Below are positions 5,119 to 6,949 of a stretch of DNA of 6,949 nt, piece by piece. This DNA is from Treponema sp. GTDB taxonomy: Bacteria; Spirochaetota; Spirochaetia; Treponematales; Breznakiellaceae. A program made the position numbers and the translations under genes. Position 1 is the stretch's first letter. Each line of letters begins with the position of its first letter. The DNA lies in contig WQZT01000088.1 of assembly GCA_009780595.1 (NCBI GenBank), positions 1-6,949 on the forward strand. Reading direction: 5' to 3'. Under the pieces are notes generated by a model. That model searched no databases, was not told the DNA's origin, and saw only the letters and a program-made list of their open reading frames with translations.

Positions 5119-5989
5119 GGCCGGTAAACTCTCTGGTGTAGACGGCGGGATCAAACGGCGCGATGTCGGCGTATTTCTCTCCGTTGCACAGGAACGCCGC
5201 CGCAAGCCCCATGTCCTCGGCGAGGGAAAAGACCGCTCCCCCCTTCGCGCTGGAATCGTACTTTGTCAGAATAATCCCGCTGGGGTTGACGGCTTCCCGG
5301 AACACCTCCGCTTGGGCGCACGCATTCCTTCCGGTGGTGGCATCCAGCACAAGGTATTTGATGTACTGGCAGCCGGACGCGCGGGACTGCACCACGCGGT
5401 CGATTTTTTTCAGCTCCTCGACAAGCGCAGTTTTTGTGTGCATCCTTCCGGCGGTGTCGGCAATGATAAGGTCGCCCCCCCCGGCGTTGGCAGCTTCCAG
5501 CGCGTCATAAATCACGGCGGCGGGGTCTCCCCCGTGCTGGTGCGCGACAACCCGAATGCCCAGCCGCTGGCCGTGTATTTTCAACTGGTCGATTGCCGCC
5601 GCGCGGAACGTGTCCGCCGCCGCAAGAATGGGGCGGCGGTTTTCCAGCGTCTTGTACCGCGCCGCGAGTTTTGCGGCAGTTGTGGTTTTCCCCACGCCGT
5701 TCACGCCGAGCATTACAATGACCGCGAGTTTGCCTTCTTCCAGCGCAGTCTGCGGGGCGGCGGCTTTCGCAAGGATTTCCCCAAGCAGCGCGGCAAGGAT
5801 TTTCCGCGCATCGTCCCCGTTTGCGGCATTTCCCCGCTTGCACTCACTTCTCAGCTTTTCGGCAAGCGCGTAGGCAGCAGCAGCCCCAAAGTCGCCTTCA
5901 ACAAGCAGATCGGTTAAATCATCAAACTCCTGCTGTGAAAGGCTCGAAGCTCTGAAAAAGTTTTTGAGCTTTTCGGCAAAAGCTTTCAT
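5111..5989 (-). CDS. ftsY: FtsY, signal recognition particle receptor GTPase
   Basis: FtsY docks SRP-ribosome-nascent chain complexes at the inner membrane and, through paired GTP hydrolysis with Ffh, passes them to the Sec translocon. The 292 residues make up an NG domain: a helical N part (1-85), P-loop GVNGVGKT (95-102), DTFRAAA (126-132), DTAGR (178-182), TKYD with SSAKGG (242-251) and the closing GEKYADIAPF (270-279). The long acidic A domain of E. coli FtsY is absent; membrane contact probably relies on the amphipathic start MKAFAEKLKNFF. ATG 5989 is chosen because GGAGG lies four bases upstream and the ATG overlaps the preceding stop as ATGA; the open frame extends upstream to 6271, but that part is antisense-like shadow within the PEGA gene. 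DATTGRNA (216-223) has Arg where Gln is usual. Confidence 0.96.
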   Translation of the reverse strand: MKAFAEKLKNFFRASSLSQQEFDDLTDLLVEGDFGAAAAYALAEKLRSECKRGNAANGDDARKILAALLGEILAKAAAPQTALEEGKLAVIVMLGVNGVGKTTTAAKLAARYKTLENRRPILAAADTFRAAAIDQLKIHGQRLGIRVVAHQHGGDPAAVIYDALEAANAGGGDLIIADTAGRMHTKTALVEELKKIDRVVQSRASGCQYIKYLVLDATTGRNACAQAEVFREAVNPSGIILTKYDSSAKGGAVFSLAEDMGLAAAFLCNGEKYADIAPFDPAVYTREFTGLD

Positions 5990-6949
5990 AATTCCTCCAC
6001 AGGAGGCTTCACGGCAGGAATGAGCGGCGTAGCATCCTTTGAAGAGACATACAGATAGCGGATTATCTGGAAAACAGTTATTCCTATTGTTACGCCCATC
6101 ACGCCAAACGCCACATCTCGTACATCGCTGGCAAGGAGTGCGCGGTCGTAAATCTCTCTCCGTGTTGCCGCGGTCATACCTTCTGGCGGACTGATTGTTG
6201 CCCGTGTATTGGCATCGATGTACGTCATTGCAATACCCGATGTAATGAGCGTTGCCGGAAGGATGATCCACAACGCGCCATACGCGCGGTAAAAACCTTT
6301 CCGTGCGCGCTCCACCGGAGTTGACTCAGGCGGGCGCGGGAAGGCGGTATTCACAAAGAGCGTATTCGTCGGAACAGGTCGAACATTTTCCGCCTGCCCG
6401 TTGGCAGCGCCGCTGTCAATCCCGTCATCCGCTATGCCATCAGCATAACCGTTGTCTTTACCATTTAAAAAACGCACCGGCTCGATTTTTGTAAGGCGGG
6501 CGTTGCCCCTGACAATCTGGTCGTTGCGGTAGACAACCGTTCCCATTTTGCCTTCTTCAGTTTCCACCGTGATATAGGCGAACTGCCCTTTGGGAATTTC
6601 AAAGGTGTGCGGCGTTTGTCCGACAAACAGCCCGCCTTGATACACGAGGGAGTCAGGGTTTGCAGCAACTTCCACGTTGAAAACCGAAAGACTGAGCGGC
6701 GTGAGATCGATAAAAACTTCTGCCAGTTCTCCCGGGTTTAATTCAAGCGGAAACACAAACGGCGCATATCCGGGAGCACTCACTTCGACTTCAACATCCT
6801 TCGGGAAATTCGTGTGCATATCCATATCACCGCGCCCTGCAAACGCACCGTCAATGATCACGACGGCATCGGATGGCGTGGCGCGGACAATTATGCCAGC
6901 GGGCAGCAGCCCGGAAACTGCCGCCAGCAGTTCGCCCGTAATCTCGTCA
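5986..6949 (-). CDS. PEGA-domain membrane protein, 5' end beyond the window
   Basis: The frame is open to the right edge (320 residues visible), so the GTG at 6861 is an internal valine, not a start. Residues 19-82 form a PEGA domain: IIVRATPSDAVVIIDG, then FAGRG, then VEVSAPGYAPFVFPLEL and NPGELAEVFIDL, the usual small beta-domain with its APGY mark. A second, more diverged unit follows (88-140: VEVAANPDS, GLFVGQTPHTFEIPKGQ). Next come a Gly/Asp/Asn-rich linker (161-185), TM1 (about 224-242) and TM2 (about 278-298), with a polar stretch of roughly 35 residues between them and a short Pro-rich tail. PEGA domains are commonly surface or periplasmic and abundant in treponemes; the ligand is unknown. 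The stop overlaps the ftsY start as ATGA. The missing N-terminus may hold a further domain. Confidence 0.88.
   Translation of the reverse strand, partial: DEITGELLAAVSGLLPAGIIVRATPSDAVVIIDGAFAGRGDMDMHTNFPKDVEVEVSAPGYAPFVFPLELNPGELAEVFIDLTPLSLSVFNVEVAANPDSLVYQGGLFVGQTPHTFEIPKGQFAYITVETEEGKMGTVVYRNDQIVRGNARLTKIEPVRFLNGKDNGYADGIADDGIDSGAANGQAENVRPVPTNTLFVNTAFPRPPESTPVERARKGFYRAYGALWIILPATLITSGIAMTYIDANTRATISPPEGMTAATRREIYDRALLASDVRDVAFGVMGVTIGITVFQIIRYLYVSSKDATPLIPAVKPPVEEL
5994..5998 (-). promoter_or_regulatory. Shine-Dalgarno GGAGG that fixes the ftsY start
   Basis: GGAGG followed by AATT and the ATG at 5989-5987. It lies inside the last codons of the PEGA gene and rules out the far-upstream start at 6271. 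Confidence 0.75.

Noticed and set aside
5119..5205. Start of the unknown protein at 5205
   Set aside because: It would overlap ftsY by 95 nt and place 29 polar residues before the export signal.
4865..5917. 350-residue plus-strand frame antisense to ftsY and the unknown gene
   Set aside because: No recognisable motif, crosses two well-supported genes on the other strand, and composition is typical of a GC-rich shadow frame.
5990..6271. Upstream extension of ftsY giving a 386-residue protein
   Set aside because: The added 94 residues lie in the PEGA gene, are Cys/Arg-rich and unlike FtsY, and the ATG at 5989 has GGAGG and an ATGA overlap.

Overview
The window reads as a piece of a diderm bacterial chromosome, most likely a spirochaete of the Treponema group. 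This is inferred from three things: a membrane-anchored PEGA-domain protein next to ftsY, a complete lolCDE-type lipoprotein exporter, and a short FtsY without an acidic N-terminal domain. Base composition looks moderately GC-rich. The taxonomic call rests on gene content only and is moderate in confidence.

From about 317 to the right edge the window is one tightly packed operon on the minus strand, so it is read from right to left. The order is a PEGA-domain membrane protein (its start lies beyond the window), ftsY (signal recognition particle receptor), an exported or anchored acidic protein I do not recognise, a LolC-type permease, the LolD ATPase and a LolE-type permease. Every junction overlaps: three are ATGA (4 nt) and two are 8-nt overlaps. 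No intergenic space remains for an internal promoter or terminator, and translational coupling is likely throughout. Functionally the cluster links co-translational membrane targeting (FtsY) with release of lipoproteins from the inner membrane (LolCDE). The unknown protein between them is a candidate envelope-biogenesis partner. Three track-style longest starts were rejected in favour of shorter ones (ftsY at 5989, the unknown protein at 5118, lolD at 2334).

The left 316 bases hold no conserved gene but are dense in structure. From left to right there are ten perfect copies of a 7-bp G-rich repeat (possibly continuing beyond the window), two long perfect palindromes placed back to back, an AT-rich stretch, and a CCCCGTCCTTCAGGGCGGGG hairpin that resembles the right-end/omega-RNA hairpin of IS200/IS605-type TnpB elements. 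Just past the lolE stop there is a good minus-strand promoter candidate (extended -10 TGTTATAAT). It is followed by a Shine-Dalgarno and an ATG that open a frame running through both palindromes and the repeat and off the left edge. Whether that frame is a real gene or a by-product of repeat DNA cannot be decided here.
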